A stretch of DNA of 40,940 bases from a virus. The notes below the pieces were generated by a model. That model saw only the letters and a program-made list of their open reading frames with translations. It was not told the DNA's origin and ran no database searches. The stretch lies in IMG/VR virus record IMGVR_UViG_3300042526_000248, positions 1 to 40,940 of that record; one strand, given 5' to 3'. Shown in pieces: positions 14,229 through 23,886 of this stretch (its first letter is position 1; each line of letters opens with the position of its first letter). The translations under genes and the position numbers were made by a program.

Positions 14229-17200
14229 ATGAGTGAAAAAATTAAGAGTTCCGATATATTTGAAGGCGATATATTCAAAATAGTTGTAGATAGTGCAGAT
14301 TTAGCAAAAACTAAGATTGCTGAACTAAACAAAGAATTAGTAGAAGTAGGAACGTCTTTTAAAAAAGAATTAAATGGAATTAAAGCTGATAATGTAAAAG
14401 AAATTGAAGCATTAATTGTAAAAGTTAAGGAATTAACTAAAGCAGTAGATGCTCAAACACAAGTAAATAAAGCGAATGAAATCGCAATGCGTGAAGCTAA
14501 AAAGACTTCCGAACAAGCATTACGCGAAGAAGAAAAAACTAAACGTGAAGCATTAAAAACGCAAGAACAAATAAATAAATCGAATGAACGTGCTGTAAAA
14601 AATCAAAAAGATTTATCCGATGCCTACAAACAATTAGCGCAAAACACTCGTGATTTAAAGAATGAATCTAAACGTTTAGGTGCTGAAATGCTTGAACTTG
14701 AAAAACAAGGCAAGAAAAACTCAGCAGAATACTATAAACTAAGCAGACAATATAAGGAAACTACTAAGTCAGCAGTAGAAGGTGATAAAGCACTTAAAAA
14801 ACTTGATAGTACAGTAGGTGATAACTTCCGTAATGTAGGTAATTATTCTAAGGCTATTGGTGGATTGAAAAACGCTTTAATGCAATTAGGACTAGCATTT
14901 GGTGTATTTGATGGTATTCGTGCATTATTAGATACACAGATTAAGTTAGATTCACTTAATTTATCACTAAAGAACGTTTCTAGTAGCACCAAAGAGTATC
15001 AAGCTAACTTTGCCTTTCTTAAAGATTTATCATTGTCTTACGGACAAGATTTACTTGTATTGATTGATTCGTACAAAAACTTTATTGCTTCTACTTCATC
15101 ATCTAATTTAAGTTTAACAGAACGTAAAAGAATTTACGAAAGTGTAATAAAGGCAGGTTCAGCATTAGCCTTATCAAACGATAATATCAAAGGTTCATTA
15201 CTTGCAATATCTCAAATGTTCTCTAAGGGTACGGTTTCAGCAGAGGAATTAAGACAGCAATTAGGTGAGAGATTGCCAGGCGCTTTTGGTATTATGGCTG
15301 AATCTATGGGTGTTACAGAAGCTGAATTAGGTAAATTAATGAAGGAAGGTAAAGTTTTGGCAGATGATGTAATGCCAAGATTTGCTATTTTGCTTGAACG
15401 TAGTTTTGGGGAGAATGCTAAGGCTAGATTAGAGACTTTTGGTGGAGCATGGAATGTACTTAAAAATAATGTTACTTTATACTTCGACCAAGTACAGAAA
15501 AGTGTTGGTGTAAATAAAGTATTAGCTGGAGTAATATTAGGTTTAGGTAATAATATAGGTGGATTACTTAATAATATTAGGCAATTAATTATTGCTTTTG
15601 TTTCCTTTAAAGTATTATTATTAGCTAATGAAATAAGACTTAAAGGTTTGTCTGTAGGTTTTTTAAATATGGCTAAAAATGCACTTACTGGTTCTAATGC
15701 AGTTAAAGTATTTGGATTATCTCTTAAAAACATATTTTTTATTGCTGTAATAGATGGTATTGTTAAATTAACTGATAGATTTTTTGAATTATCAAAGGGT
15801 ATTGACATAGCTAGAAGAAGTTATGAAATATATCAATCTACTACTACAAAAGGAAAAGATAAAGGGAGTTTATTTGTGCAAAGTGTAACTGATGAATATT
15901 TTAATACAAAAGATGATTTAACCAAAAAACTAAAAGACAAAAAAATATCTCAGGCTGAATTCAATAAAAAAATGGATGAAGCCGAAATTAAAAGACTTGA
16001 AAAAACACAAAAAAGAATTAGAGAACTAGAGATTAGTATTGCTATTGGAGATAAAAGTGTTAGAGAGATAAGAACTGTAATGGGAGGAAACCCAGTGTAT
16101 TTAGCTAAAAAAGCTAGAGAGAACAGAGGGCTTATGGAGAATTTATTAAACACTTTGGGAATAGAAACTAAAAGTGGAGATTTATTAGATGTAGAATTTT
16201 TTGCTAAATTATATCAAAAAGAACAAGGCAACATAAATGATTTTAAAAATCAATTACAAAAAATACGAGCTTCATTAAGTAGCTTAAAAACTCCTGAAAT
16301 AAAGGATGGTGGAAAAGGTAAGGATAAGGGGTATGCTGAAAAAGAAAAACCTCTTATAGATTTAAATACAGAATATAAAACTACAAATGAGTATTTATCA
16401 AGACAAGTAGAATTACAAGCTAAAATATCAGAATATGAATTAGATAGAGATATTATAAAAGCACAAGAAGAATATAATAAAGAATTAGAAAAACAACAGA
16501 AGATACTTGAAAATACTGGAGACTATGCTATCGGTTCACTTTATTATGCTTCGGAAGATGAAAAATCTAAAATGATAGCGTCTGAACAAAAACAGTTTGA
16601 TAATAAAAAACTTTTAAGAGAAAAAGATTATAAGGAAAAATATGATGAATTAAATGCAGACCTTGAGCAAGAAAAAATTAAAAAAATTGAAAATGCACAA
16701 GAGATAGAAGATACGATTGCATTAAAACGAAGAAATGCAAATAAAGTATTAAAAACCAAAGGAACTTCTGATAGTGCAAGGCAATCTGCAAAAGATGATT
16801 TAAAATGGGCTATTGAGCAGGAAGAATATTTAAAAATTAAAAAATTAGAAATAAACGATAACTATGAAGCTAAAAAAGCATACATTGAAGAACAAGCTAA
16901 AAACGAACGTAGAGATTTAGACAAAGAAGAACTTAATGAATTAAGAATACTTGGTGATAAAAAAGCAGATATTGAAAAACAAATAAATGAAAAAATTGCT
17001 AAAGACGAAGAACAGTTTGAGTTGAAAAAAGCAGAAATGAGATTAGATAGAATTAAAAAAACAGCTGAATCTGTAAACACATTAATTCAAAAATCACTTG
17101 AACACTATATCAATATGGCAGAACGCAGAATTGATATGTTAGACAAACGTATGGATAGGATGTCAACACAAGCTGACTTCTTACGTGAAAAAGCTGTAGC

Positions 17201-17828
17201 TGGTAATATTCAAGCACAAGAATCACTTGCTGTAATTGATAAACAAGAAATAGAAGCACAAAAAGAACGAATTAATGAGCAAAGGTCAATACAAAGACTT
17301 CAAATGGCTATGACTGTATTTCAAGCGTACTCTAATAATATTCAAAATGCTAAAATTGGTGAAAATCCATTTACAAAAACACTTACTGATATTACTTTAT
17401 TAAATCAAGTTATAAATTCACTACCTACATTTATTGATGGTACAGAAACAAATATTGCTAGTGCTTTAGGTAAACCACATTTACAAGGTCAGGATGGATA
17501 TATTGTTCGTGTAGATGGTTCAGAAAAAGTGCTTAATCCACAACTTTCAGCAATGACTGGTAACATGACTACAATGGAAATTGCTAAATTAGCAGAAGAC
17601 TTCCGTAGAGGTGATATTATGCGTAAAGGTGAAGGTGCAATGCAGTTGAATGTTGGTTCATGGGGAACTGATATGATTATTTCTGAATTACAAGACTTAA
17701 AAAATGTAATTAAAAACAAACCAGAGAACCAAGTAGAAGTAGCTGAAATATTGAATGGTGTAATGCATATTGTAGAAACTAAGAAGTCTGGCAATACAAA
17801 AGTTCGTAACATTTCAAGATTCTCTTAA
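14229..17828 (+). CDS. Tape measure protein
   Basis: 1199 residues, the longest gene. The order is a long coiled coil (about 15-190, Lys/Glu/Gln-rich); the conserved tape-measure N-domain at about 255-395 (KDLSLSYGQDLLVLIDSYKN, SLTERKRIYE, AEELRQQLGERLPGAFGIMA); hydrophobic helices at about 420-515; a second large coiled coil to about 1030; and a globular C-terminal part. The family sets tail length and is ejected into the host. At about 0.15 nm per residue, the tail should be near 180 nm (inference). No lytic domain is obvious. Confidence 0.95.
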   Translation: MSEKIKSSDIFEGDIFKIVVDSADLAKTKIAELNKELVEVGTSFKKELNGIKADNVKEIEALIVKVKELTKAVDAQTQVNKANEIAMREAKKTSEQALREEEKTKREALKTQEQINKSNERAVKNQKDLSDAYKQLAQNTRDLKNESKRLGAEMLELEKQGKKNSAEYYKLSRQYKETTKSAVEGDKALKKLDSTVGDNFRNVGNYSKAIGGLKNALMQLGLAFGVFDGIRALLDTQIKLDSLNLSLKNVSSSTKEYQANFAFLKDLSLSYGQDLLVLIDSYKNFIASTSSSNLSLTERKRIYESVIKAGSALALSNDNIKGSLLAISQMFSKGTVSAEELRQQLGERLPGAFGIMAESMGVTEAELGKLMKEGKVLADDVMPRFAILLERSFGENAKARLETFGGAWNVLKNNVTLYFDQVQKSVGVNKVLAGVILGLGNNIGGLLNNIRQLIIAFVSFKVLLLANEIRLKGLSVGFLNMAKNALTGSNAVKVFGLSLKNIFFIAVIDGIVKLTDRFFELSKGIDIARRSYEIYQSTTTKGKDKGSLFVQSVTDEYFNTKDDLTKKLKDKKISQAEFNKKMDEAEIKRLEKTQKRIRELEISIAIGDKSVREIRTVMGGNPVYLAKKARENRGLMENLLNTLGIETKSGDLLDVEFFAKLYQKEQGNINDFKNQLQKIRASLSSLKTPEIKDGGKGKDKGYAEKEKPLIDLNTEYKTTNEYLSRQVELQAKISEYELDRDIIKAQEEYNKELEKQQKILENTGDYAIGSLYYASEDEKSKMIASEQKQFDNKKLLREKDYKEKYDELNADLEQEKIKKIENAQEIEDTIALKRRNANKVLKTKGTSDSARQSAKDDLKWAIEQEEYLKIKKLEINDNYEAKKAYIEEQAKNERRDLDKEELNELRILGDKKADIEKQINEKIAKDEEQFELKKAEMRLDRIKKTAESVNTLIQKSLEHYINMAERRIDMLDKRMDRMSTQADFLREKAVAGNIQAQESLAVIDKQEIEAQKERINEQRSIQRLQMAMTVFQAYSNNIQNAKIGENPFTKTLTDITLLNQVINSLPTFIDGTETNIASALGKPHLQGQDGYIVRVDGSEKVLNPQLSAMTGNMTTMEIAKLAEDFRRGDIMRKGEGAMQLNVGSWGTDMIISELQDLKNVIKNKPENQVEVAEILNGVMHIVETKKSGNTKVRNISRFS

Positions 17829-17838
17829 ATAAAATATT

Positions 17839-19551
17839 ATGAAGCATAAAATAAACGGACAAGAAATATCTCCAGACAATAGATTCGATATTGGTGTTTC
17901 TATTGATTTTGACGCACGTATAGACCAACAAAAGATGACTACAGATACAGTTGTACTTTCAAGGGAAGGTAATAAGATTGTAAAAGACCATATTAGTCAA
18001 GGTAAACTATTAGAAGGAATACCATATGAAATTGAGTTTGCACAACAATCTATTGAATATTTTATAGACTTAACTAGTGAATTAAAGATATACGATAACA
18101 AAGTACACGTTACACTTAAAAACTATTTAGGACACGACCAATTCTTTGATAAAGCAGAAACTTTAATATGGGATTTAGTTCATTTATCTAATCCAATTAC
18201 TGGTATTGATATAAAGTATCAGATATTACCACAAGATGCAAATGCGCGCGCTTTAATGGCTTCTTTAGGTTTATTTACTATCTCCGTAACTATTGCACAA
18301 CAAGCTAGAGAAGTAAAAGAAAGAGCAATAAGTCTTGCTTGGTCTGTACAGCCTTTATACGGTGTGGGATTATCTGGAATTGTTGTTGTTGCTGATTGGA
18401 AAAGTATTGTTATAAACGCACTTAAATTAGTTGTTGCACTAGCTTTTACTGCAATATTGCTATATCAAGCAGTTGCTTTAGGGCTTGAGGTGTATAGATT
18501 ATTAAATCCACCATTAAACACTTTAAAGGCAAGTACAGCAATAGATTTACTTAAAAAAGGTTGTAACCACTTAGGGTTTAAATTCCAATCCTCAATCTTA
18601 GAAGGTGATTATAAAGACATGGTAATACTTCCAATACCACAAAATAGAACAAATGTAAAGTGGTACGATGTATTCTCTGGTGATTTTGGTACTGGATTAA
18701 ATAAAGCGTTCCCGCAAGCAAGTGATACGGTTGGAACTTTAGGTAGTTTAATCTATGCAATGGAAAATATGTTTAATGCTAAAACTAAAGTGCAAAACGG
18801 AGTTGTACAATTAGAAAGATGGGATTACTGGAGTGTAAATGCTAATCAACAATTATCGTCTTCACTTGTAGTTCAAGCAGATAGGGTTAACGCCTTCGAG
18901 TATGACTTTAGTAAACTATTCAAAAGATATTACATACATTATTTAACTGACTATTCCGATTATAATACACTTGATGCTTTTGAAAATAACTTAGCAGAAT
19001 ACTCATTAGATACAACTAAACCTACAGACCCTAAATTAAACCTTATAAAAGGACTTCAAGAAAAAACGATACCATTTGCACTTGCTAAGAGAAAAGATAA
19101 GCTAACATGGTTAGAAAAGCAATTCTTAGGATTATATAAGGCTATAGACAAACTATCACTTGGTAAAACTGGGCTTGTTGCTAAGAAAAACAAATATGGT
19201 GCGATACAGATTACAGACGCATTCTTTTCTACTACTAAAATATTCATATGGGATAAAGCATTTGGTGCTAGAGAAAATCAAGAAGTTCTTACACCTACAT
19301 ACCTATGGGATAAGTTTCACTACATTAATAATCCAGAAGTATATCAATACATTATCAAAAGAGGTGTTAAAATAAAAATAACTAGCACTGAATTTGTAAG
19401 TGTTTTAAATAAAAACTTTGTCCTTATTGATGGTAAACTATGTGAAATTACTAAGCTAGATTATTTTGATGAAAAAAATTATGCTATAATTGACTACAAA
19501 GAACCTTATAATGTGTTTACAAATCAATTTAAGTTAACAAAAATATATTAA
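17839..19551 (+). CDS. Baseplate/distal tail protein, 570 residues
   Basis: It starts MKHKINGQEISPDNRFDIGV, followed by IDFDARIDQQKMTTDTVVL and a VHVTLKNYLGHDQFF strand. These are typical of the first protein after the tape measure in Bacteroidota phages, taking the place of Dit/hub proteins. A hydrophobic stretch at about residues 193-220 (LKLVVALAFTAILLYQAV) is unusual for a baseplate part and might contact the host membrane or tape measure. No catalytic motif is seen. Confidence 0.65.
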   Translation: MKHKINGQEISPDNRFDIGVSIDFDARIDQQKMTTDTVVLSREGNKIVKDHISQGKLLEGIPYEIEFAQQSIEYFIDLTSELKIYDNKVHVTLKNYLGHDQFFDKAETLIWDLVHLSNPITGIDIKYQILPQDANARALMASLGLFTISVTIAQQAREVKERAISLAWSVQPLYGVGLSGIVVVADWKSIVINALKLVVALAFTAILLYQAVALGLEVYRLLNPPLNTLKASTAIDLLKKGCNHLGFKFQSSILEGDYKDMVILPIPQNRTNVKWYDVFSGDFGTGLNKAFPQASDTVGTLGSLIYAMENMFNAKTKVQNGVVQLERWDYWSVNANQQLSSSLVVQADRVNAFEYDFSKLFKRYYIHYLTDYSDYNTLDAFENNLAEYSLDTTKPTDPKLNLIKGLQEKTIPFALAKRKDKLTWLEKQFLGLYKAIDKLSLGKTGLVAKKNKYGAIQITDAFFSTTKIFIWDKAFGARENQEVLTPTYLWDKFHYINNPEVYQYIIKRGVKIKITSTEFVSVLNKNFVLIDGKLCEITKLDYFDEKNYAIIDYKEPYNVFTNQFKLTKIY

Positions 19552-19560
19552 ATTTGTTCT

Positions 19561-19788
19561 ATGAATACAGATACTCTAGTCCAACTTTCTAAAGAATTAG
19601 AAGTTATAACAAAAGAAGCTAAGGATAAGTTTGAATTAATGGCACTTAGTGATGAAATGAGTGACGAATACAAGTCAGTTATCGAAAGAGCAAAGGAAAT
19701 GTGTTCCGAATTGCAAGTAGCAATGGAGACTAAGGATATTAATAAAATGAATAAAATATTAGAAGATGCCAATAAAATTAGTATCTAA
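19561..19788 (+). CDS. Small helical protein, 75 residues, in tail operon
   Basis: Mostly charged helix (LSKELEVITKEAKDKFELM, then SVIERAKEMCSELQVAM), probably a short coiled coil. It lies 9 bases after the baseplate gene and overlaps the next gene by 23 bases. It could be an assembly chaperone for the following large protein. A TAAATTTG sequence lies at 19549-19556 but too close to the ATG to act as its promoter. Confidence 0.65.
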   Translation: MNTDTLVQLSKELEVITKEAKDKFELMALSDEMSDEYKSVIERAKEMCSELQVAMETKDINKMNKILEDANKISI

Positions 19789-22057
19789 GTCATACACAGA
19801 CATTTATGGTAACTCTAGTAGCAACTATAAAGCAAATGCTGGAGATAAAATAATCTCTAAGCTAACAATAAGTTCTGATATTTACGTTCGTTCTGGAAGT
19901 CAAAACACAATGTCTTTCGATAAGTTTGACGGTGTTCTTAAACAAACTCAAGGAGACTTCGTAGAATTAGGATTTAGAAAAGGAATGACTTTAAATTGGG
20001 TTACTGTAAATGAATCTAATGTTATTCAAAATACATATTCAGCTACCATTGACGATGTTTATCCATTGTACATGGTTATTTCTGATGCGTCTTTACCGAA
20101 TATAAATAACACTAGTACAAGTAGTTATATTTGGGCTTTGTATTCTAATTCTACCCATGATGAAATTAACCTAAGTTTAAACTTTACGGACATTGAAAAC
20201 CCTACTTCTACGCCAGATAGTTTAATTGATGGTGAGGTTAGTAAGTTTTCTTATCAAGGACTTACAGCATTATCTGTTAATTCTACAGCTAACTTAACAC
20301 AATTAGGTAAGAAATCAGGACAATTTGCGATAACAAACACTACAATTAAGCGTTTAGCTGATTCTACTAACGTATATGTAACTGGTAGAAGTGTTAGAAA
20401 CTATGAAGTGTCATTTACTACAATATTCTCTGGAATGTTGTTTGAGGATATGTTTATAGGTAATAAATGTCTTAAACAATTTGCTCAATTAGATTTTAGA
20501 GTAGTGTCTTCTGAAACAATTAAACCTACTACAATATCTATAGATGATGAATGTGATACTGGATGGTTTAATGAAGCGTATAACACAGAGATACCAAAAG
20601 TATTGTCAGCTAGTAGCAATATTACTAAATTATATTATAATGCTTCAAATACTATTACAGCAACAATACAAGTTAAAGGCACAACTACTACACATCTTGA
20701 AATAGGTAGTGTTTATGAGACTTTGGATGATACTTATAACTTAAACAAAGCAGAAGACCAAAGTTCAAAGTTATTTTTACTTAAGACTGGATTAATTAAC
20801 GCTAGTGCTATTGGTAATAATTATCCTTCATCTGGAAGTCCTTATTATACAGTTAGTTTGTTAGGTTTTTCTTATGTTGACTCTGGTGGTGATAGAACTT
20901 TTACTGTACAATTTAGATTTAATCCAACTGGTATTCAGACATTTATTGAGTCAAGAAATGAAACCGACAGAAAGTTTTACGTATGGATAAAAGCTGAAAA
21001 CTATAATTATTTAGTTTTTGGAGATAATTTAGAATACCAATATCAAGTAGGGGAATTAATAGCTCCAGAATTATCAACTATATTTAATCACTCTTATAAC
21101 TTAGATTATTCAGATTTTACAACGCCTACTGCGTGTAACGATATAAATATAGAGGATGACTTAGGTTTTGTAGCAGACTTTATACTTAATACTTACGATG
21201 TAAATTCACTTGTTAAATCAAGTATAGTTGTAAAAAATTCTTCTACTAATTTTGAATTTATATTAGATTCTATTGAATTTGATATATCACAACAAGATTT
21301 ATACTACTGGATAGACCAAACACTAGCATTAAACAATAATTTACCTCAAAGTTCTACAAAAAAAGTATCATACTTAAAACAAAAGTCAGCAGTAGATAGA
21401 GAATCTTGTGTAATGAGGTTGTACTATCCATTCTTAATTAATTGGACTTATTGGCAAAAACTAGTAACTACACACCCTTATTTTGTATCTCAAAATATTA
21501 GCAACAACGATTGGTTTAACTTTCAAGTTGCACCATGGTCTTTGAAAATAAAAACAGAGATTGTTCGTAATGATAAAACAGATTGGTTCTATAAAGATAT
21601 ATCAATTAAAGACTATGACGACAGTACAGTTGTATCTACTATATCTTTGTTTGAATACCCTGCAATGACTGCGTTAAACAACCTTAAAGAGGATAAACAG
21701 ATACTTATTAGAGCAACACACGTAGCACCTACTGCATGGTTAACCGATATTTATGGACAAATAACCATTGAACCTAAAGAAAGTTCTCCGAGGTGGGTGA
21801 TGTCTACTGAAATAGATACCAATACTGATACTCCTAATCCTTTGTATGGTATCAATGATAATAAGCTAACTACTAGTGGATTAGCTACTACTACTATTGT
21901 TTTTGAATGTTTATTAGACATGACTAAGGTAACTTCTACTAATTTATGTATTACCTCAAAAATAAGTGATGATTCAGCTACAGGTGGAGATTTATTTATT
22001 TATACGACTGGAATTGGAGTATCTAACACAAATAGTATTAATTTTGTAACAGCATAA
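19766..22057 (+). CDS. Large tail/baseplate structural protein, 763 residues
   Basis: Beta-rich and Thr/Ser/Asn-rich across its length, without low-complexity repeats. It begins MPIKLVSKSYTDIYGNSSS and includes WALYSNSTHDEINLSLNF, CNDINIEDDLGFVAD and a C-terminal domain with DDSATGGDLFIYTTG. Nothing indicates an enzyme. The slot between the hub and the fibres suggests a baseplate wedge, central fibre or receptor-binding component. Confidence 0.6.
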   Translation: MPIKLVSKSYTDIYGNSSSNYKANAGDKIISKLTISSDIYVRSGSQNTMSFDKFDGVLKQTQGDFVELGFRKGMTLNWVTVNESNVIQNTYSATIDDVYPLYMVISDASLPNINNTSTSSYIWALYSNSTHDEINLSLNFTDIENPTSTPDSLIDGEVSKFSYQGLTALSVNSTANLTQLGKKSGQFAITNTTIKRLADSTNVYVTGRSVRNYEVSFTTIFSGMLFEDMFIGNKCLKQFAQLDFRVVSSETIKPTTISIDDECDTGWFNEAYNTEIPKVLSASSNITKLYYNASNTITATIQVKGTTTTHLEIGSVYETLDDTYNLNKAEDQSSKLFLLKTGLINASAIGNNYPSSGSPYYTVSLLGFSYVDSGGDRTFTVQFRFNPTGIQTFIESRNETDRKFYVWIKAENYNYLVFGDNLEYQYQVGELIAPELSTIFNHSYNLDYSDFTTPTACNDINIEDDLGFVADFILNTYDVNSLVKSSIVVKNSSTNFEFILDSIEFDISQQDLYYWIDQTLALNNNLPQSSTKKVSYLKQKSAVDRESCVMRLYYPFLINWTYWQKLVTTHPYFVSQNISNNDWFNFQVAPWSLKIKTEIVRNDKTDWFYKDISIKDYDDSTVVSTISLFEYPAMTALNNLKEDKQILIRATHVAPTAWLTDIYGQITIEPKESSPRWVMSTEIDTNTDTPNPLYGINDNKLTTSGLATTTIVFECLLDMTKVTSTNLCITSKISDDSATGGDLFIYTTGIGVSNTNSINFVTA

Positions 22058-22064
22058 TAAAGAT

Positions 22065-22862
22065 ATGAGTGAACAACTAAAACAACAGACATTGTATAAT
22101 GTCTCCGAATCAAATACTAAGAACTTACTATGGGCTGATGTTTATGTAAGCGGTACAGAAGGTGCGACAGGAGTTTACGCTTCTCGCAGAATGACTTGGG
22201 CGCAATGGATAGCCTACCTTAATGCAAACGGTGCTACTGGCCCTACTGGTGCGACTGGTGCAGATGGTGCTAGAGCATTAACGAACCTTTATTATGCGAA
22301 TAGCACTTTAACGCTTCAAACTGGAACTCTAACACTTCCAGTAACAACTGCTTTAGTTAATTTAGGATGGATTCAAGGTACTAGAGTTAGAATTTGGAAT
22401 AGTGCTACAGCATATATGGAAGGTATTGTTACTTCTGCAATAAGCAACCCGCAATCATCAAGTATTTCAGTTAATATTGATTACGTTGTCGGTAGTGGTA
22501 CTCAATCTATATGGTACGTGGGTATTACTGGTGATTTAGGTAATGGCAATCCAAGAGTTCAAACAGTTGCAAGTTCAGCTACGGTTACACCTACAGCTAC
22601 AAATGACTTGGTTACTATTACGGCACAAGCTACTGGTCTTACTTTAGCTAATCCTACTGGTGCTTTTGCAGAAGGTCAAGCATTAATGATTAGAATTAAA
22701 GATAATGCTACAGCACAAACAATTGCTTTTGGAACTAGTTACAGAGCGGTAGGAATAACATTACCTACTACTACTGTTATTAGTAAAACAATCTACCTTG
22801 GAATTATTTATAATTCTACGGATGCAAAATTTGATATTATAGGTTTAAATCAGCAAGCATAA
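22065..22862 (+). CDS. Collagen-like tail fibre protein, 265 residues
   Basis: A short N-terminal part with MTWAQWIAYLNANG (probable virion attachment) leads to five Gly-X-Y triplets at 56-70, a collagen-like trimer. A beta domain follows (RVRIWNSATAYMEGIV) and a C-terminal globular domain (RIKDNATAQTIAFGTSYRA, then LGIIYNSTDAKFDIIGL) of the kind found at fibre tips in many phages. Its stop overlaps the next start, so expression is coupled to the neighbouring fibre gene. It is a likely part of the host-recognition apparatus. Confidence 0.78.
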   Translation: MSEQLKQQTLYNVSESNTKNLLWADVYVSGTEGATGVYASRRMTWAQWIAYLNANGATGPTGATGADGARALTNLYYANSTLTLQTGTLTLPVTTALVNLGWIQGTRVRIWNSATAYMEGIVTSAISNPQSSSISVNIDYVVGSGTQSIWYVGITGDLGNGNPRVQTVASSATVTPTATNDLVTITAQATGLTLANPTGAFAEGQALMIRIKDNATAQTIAFGTSYRAVGITLPTTTVISKTIYLGIIYNSTDAKFDIIGLNQQA

Positions 22863-23647
22863 TGTATTATAGTTTAATAAGTTCAATGAATAAAACTCCA
22901 TCTGTAGATGCGGATGCTTTATTGTTTATTACAAATGCTGTAATTACCAATACCACTCAACAAAGTGCTATCAATACTTTAGTTACAGACTTAAAGATAG
23001 CTAACATTTGGACTAAAATGAAAGCTATTTATCCAATGGTTGGTGGTACAGCTAGTACGCATAAATGGAATTTAAAAGACCCAAGAGATTTAAATATTGC
23101 ATATAGATTGCTATTTATAAACGGATGGACACATAGTGCTACTGGTGCTTTACCAAGTGGTACAGATGGGCATGCAGATACTAATTTGAGTGCTTTAACT
23201 GTAAGCACAACTAATCATTTATCCTATTATTCAAGGACTACATCTGTAGGGGCTACCTGTGAGTTAGGATGTTATGATTCTACTACAACTACAGCTAATC
23301 AATTAAGAGCTGGTGGTAATTATATATCAGGTAGTATCGCATTACCACTATTGTTTACATCAACAACGGATGGCAAGGGATTTTGGGTAGGTTCTAAAAG
23401 AGCTATTAACGATAGGGAAATATATAAAAATAGCACATCGGAAGTAACAAGTACAACTTTAGAGGCCACCAATAACCCTAATAAAATTATATTCCTTGGT
23501 GCAAGAAATGAAAATGCTGGTGCAAATCTTTTCTCGAATAAAGAATGTGCATTTGCGTCTATTGGAGATGGATTAACAGATGCAGAAGAAGCTAACTTCT
23601 ACATAGCAGTACAAAAATTTAATACTACATTAGGTCGTCAAGTTTAA
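22862..23647 (+). CDS. Tail fibre/receptor-binding protein, 261 residues
   Basis: It contains IWTKMKAIYPMVGGTA and HKWNLKDPRDLN, a conserved phrase of Bacteroidota phage fibre proteins. A Thr/Ser-rich, probably lectin-like beta sandwich follows (GYNN-type turns, GSIALPLLFTSTTDGKGFWV), ending FASIGDGLTDAEEANFYIAV, as in concanavalin-like tail proteins. It shares a base with the preceding gene. Role inferred from family phrase and position. Confidence 0.65.
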   Translation: MYYSLISSMNKTPSVDADALLFITNAVITNTTQQSAINTLVTDLKIANIWTKMKAIYPMVGGTASTHKWNLKDPRDLNIAYRLLFINGWTHSATGALPSGTDGHADTNLSALTVSTTNHLSYYSRTTSVGATCELGCYDSTTTTANQLRAGGNYISGSIALPLLFTSTTDGKGFWVGSKRAINDREIYKNSTSEVTSTTLEATNNPNKIIFLGARNENAGANLFSNKECAFASIGDGLTDAEEANFYIAVQKFNTTLGRQV

Positions 23648-23658
23648 AATTAATAATT

Positions 23659-23886
23659 ATGAATGTATATAAACTAACAGAGCAACAAGCTCAACAGATA
23701 GAAGGTCAATCGTACGATGGTGAGCAATTAATGATGCCACCTTTGGATGCTGATGGAAATAAATATATCTCACAAGAAGTATATAATAAAATAACACTTG
23801 TACGTGCAAATGAATTAGGTGTTATTAGTTGGTGGTTTACTTTACCACTTATTCCTTATAATCCAGTAATTAGCGAATTTATATAA
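23659..23886 (+). CDS. Small fibre-associated protein, 75 residues
   Basis: It begins MNVYKLTEQQAQQIEGQSYD and ends VISEFI. It lies between two fibre genes and overlaps the next start by one base. Small proteins of this kind may act as fibre assembly chaperones. No motif beyond the Gln-rich start. Confidence 0.6.
   Translation: MNVYKLTEQQAQQIEGQSYDGEQLMMPPLDADGNKYISQEVYNKITLVRANELGVISWWFTLPLIPYNPVISEFI

Noticed and set aside
15212-15808. 198-codon minus-strand frame
   Set aside because: Antisense to the tape measure gene; Ser/Leu/Pro-rich composition typical of a shadow frame, no promoter or coupling.
19549-19556. TAAATTTG before the gene at 19561
   Set aside because: The implied start site falls on or after the ATG, and no -33 element is seen; AT-rich chance match.
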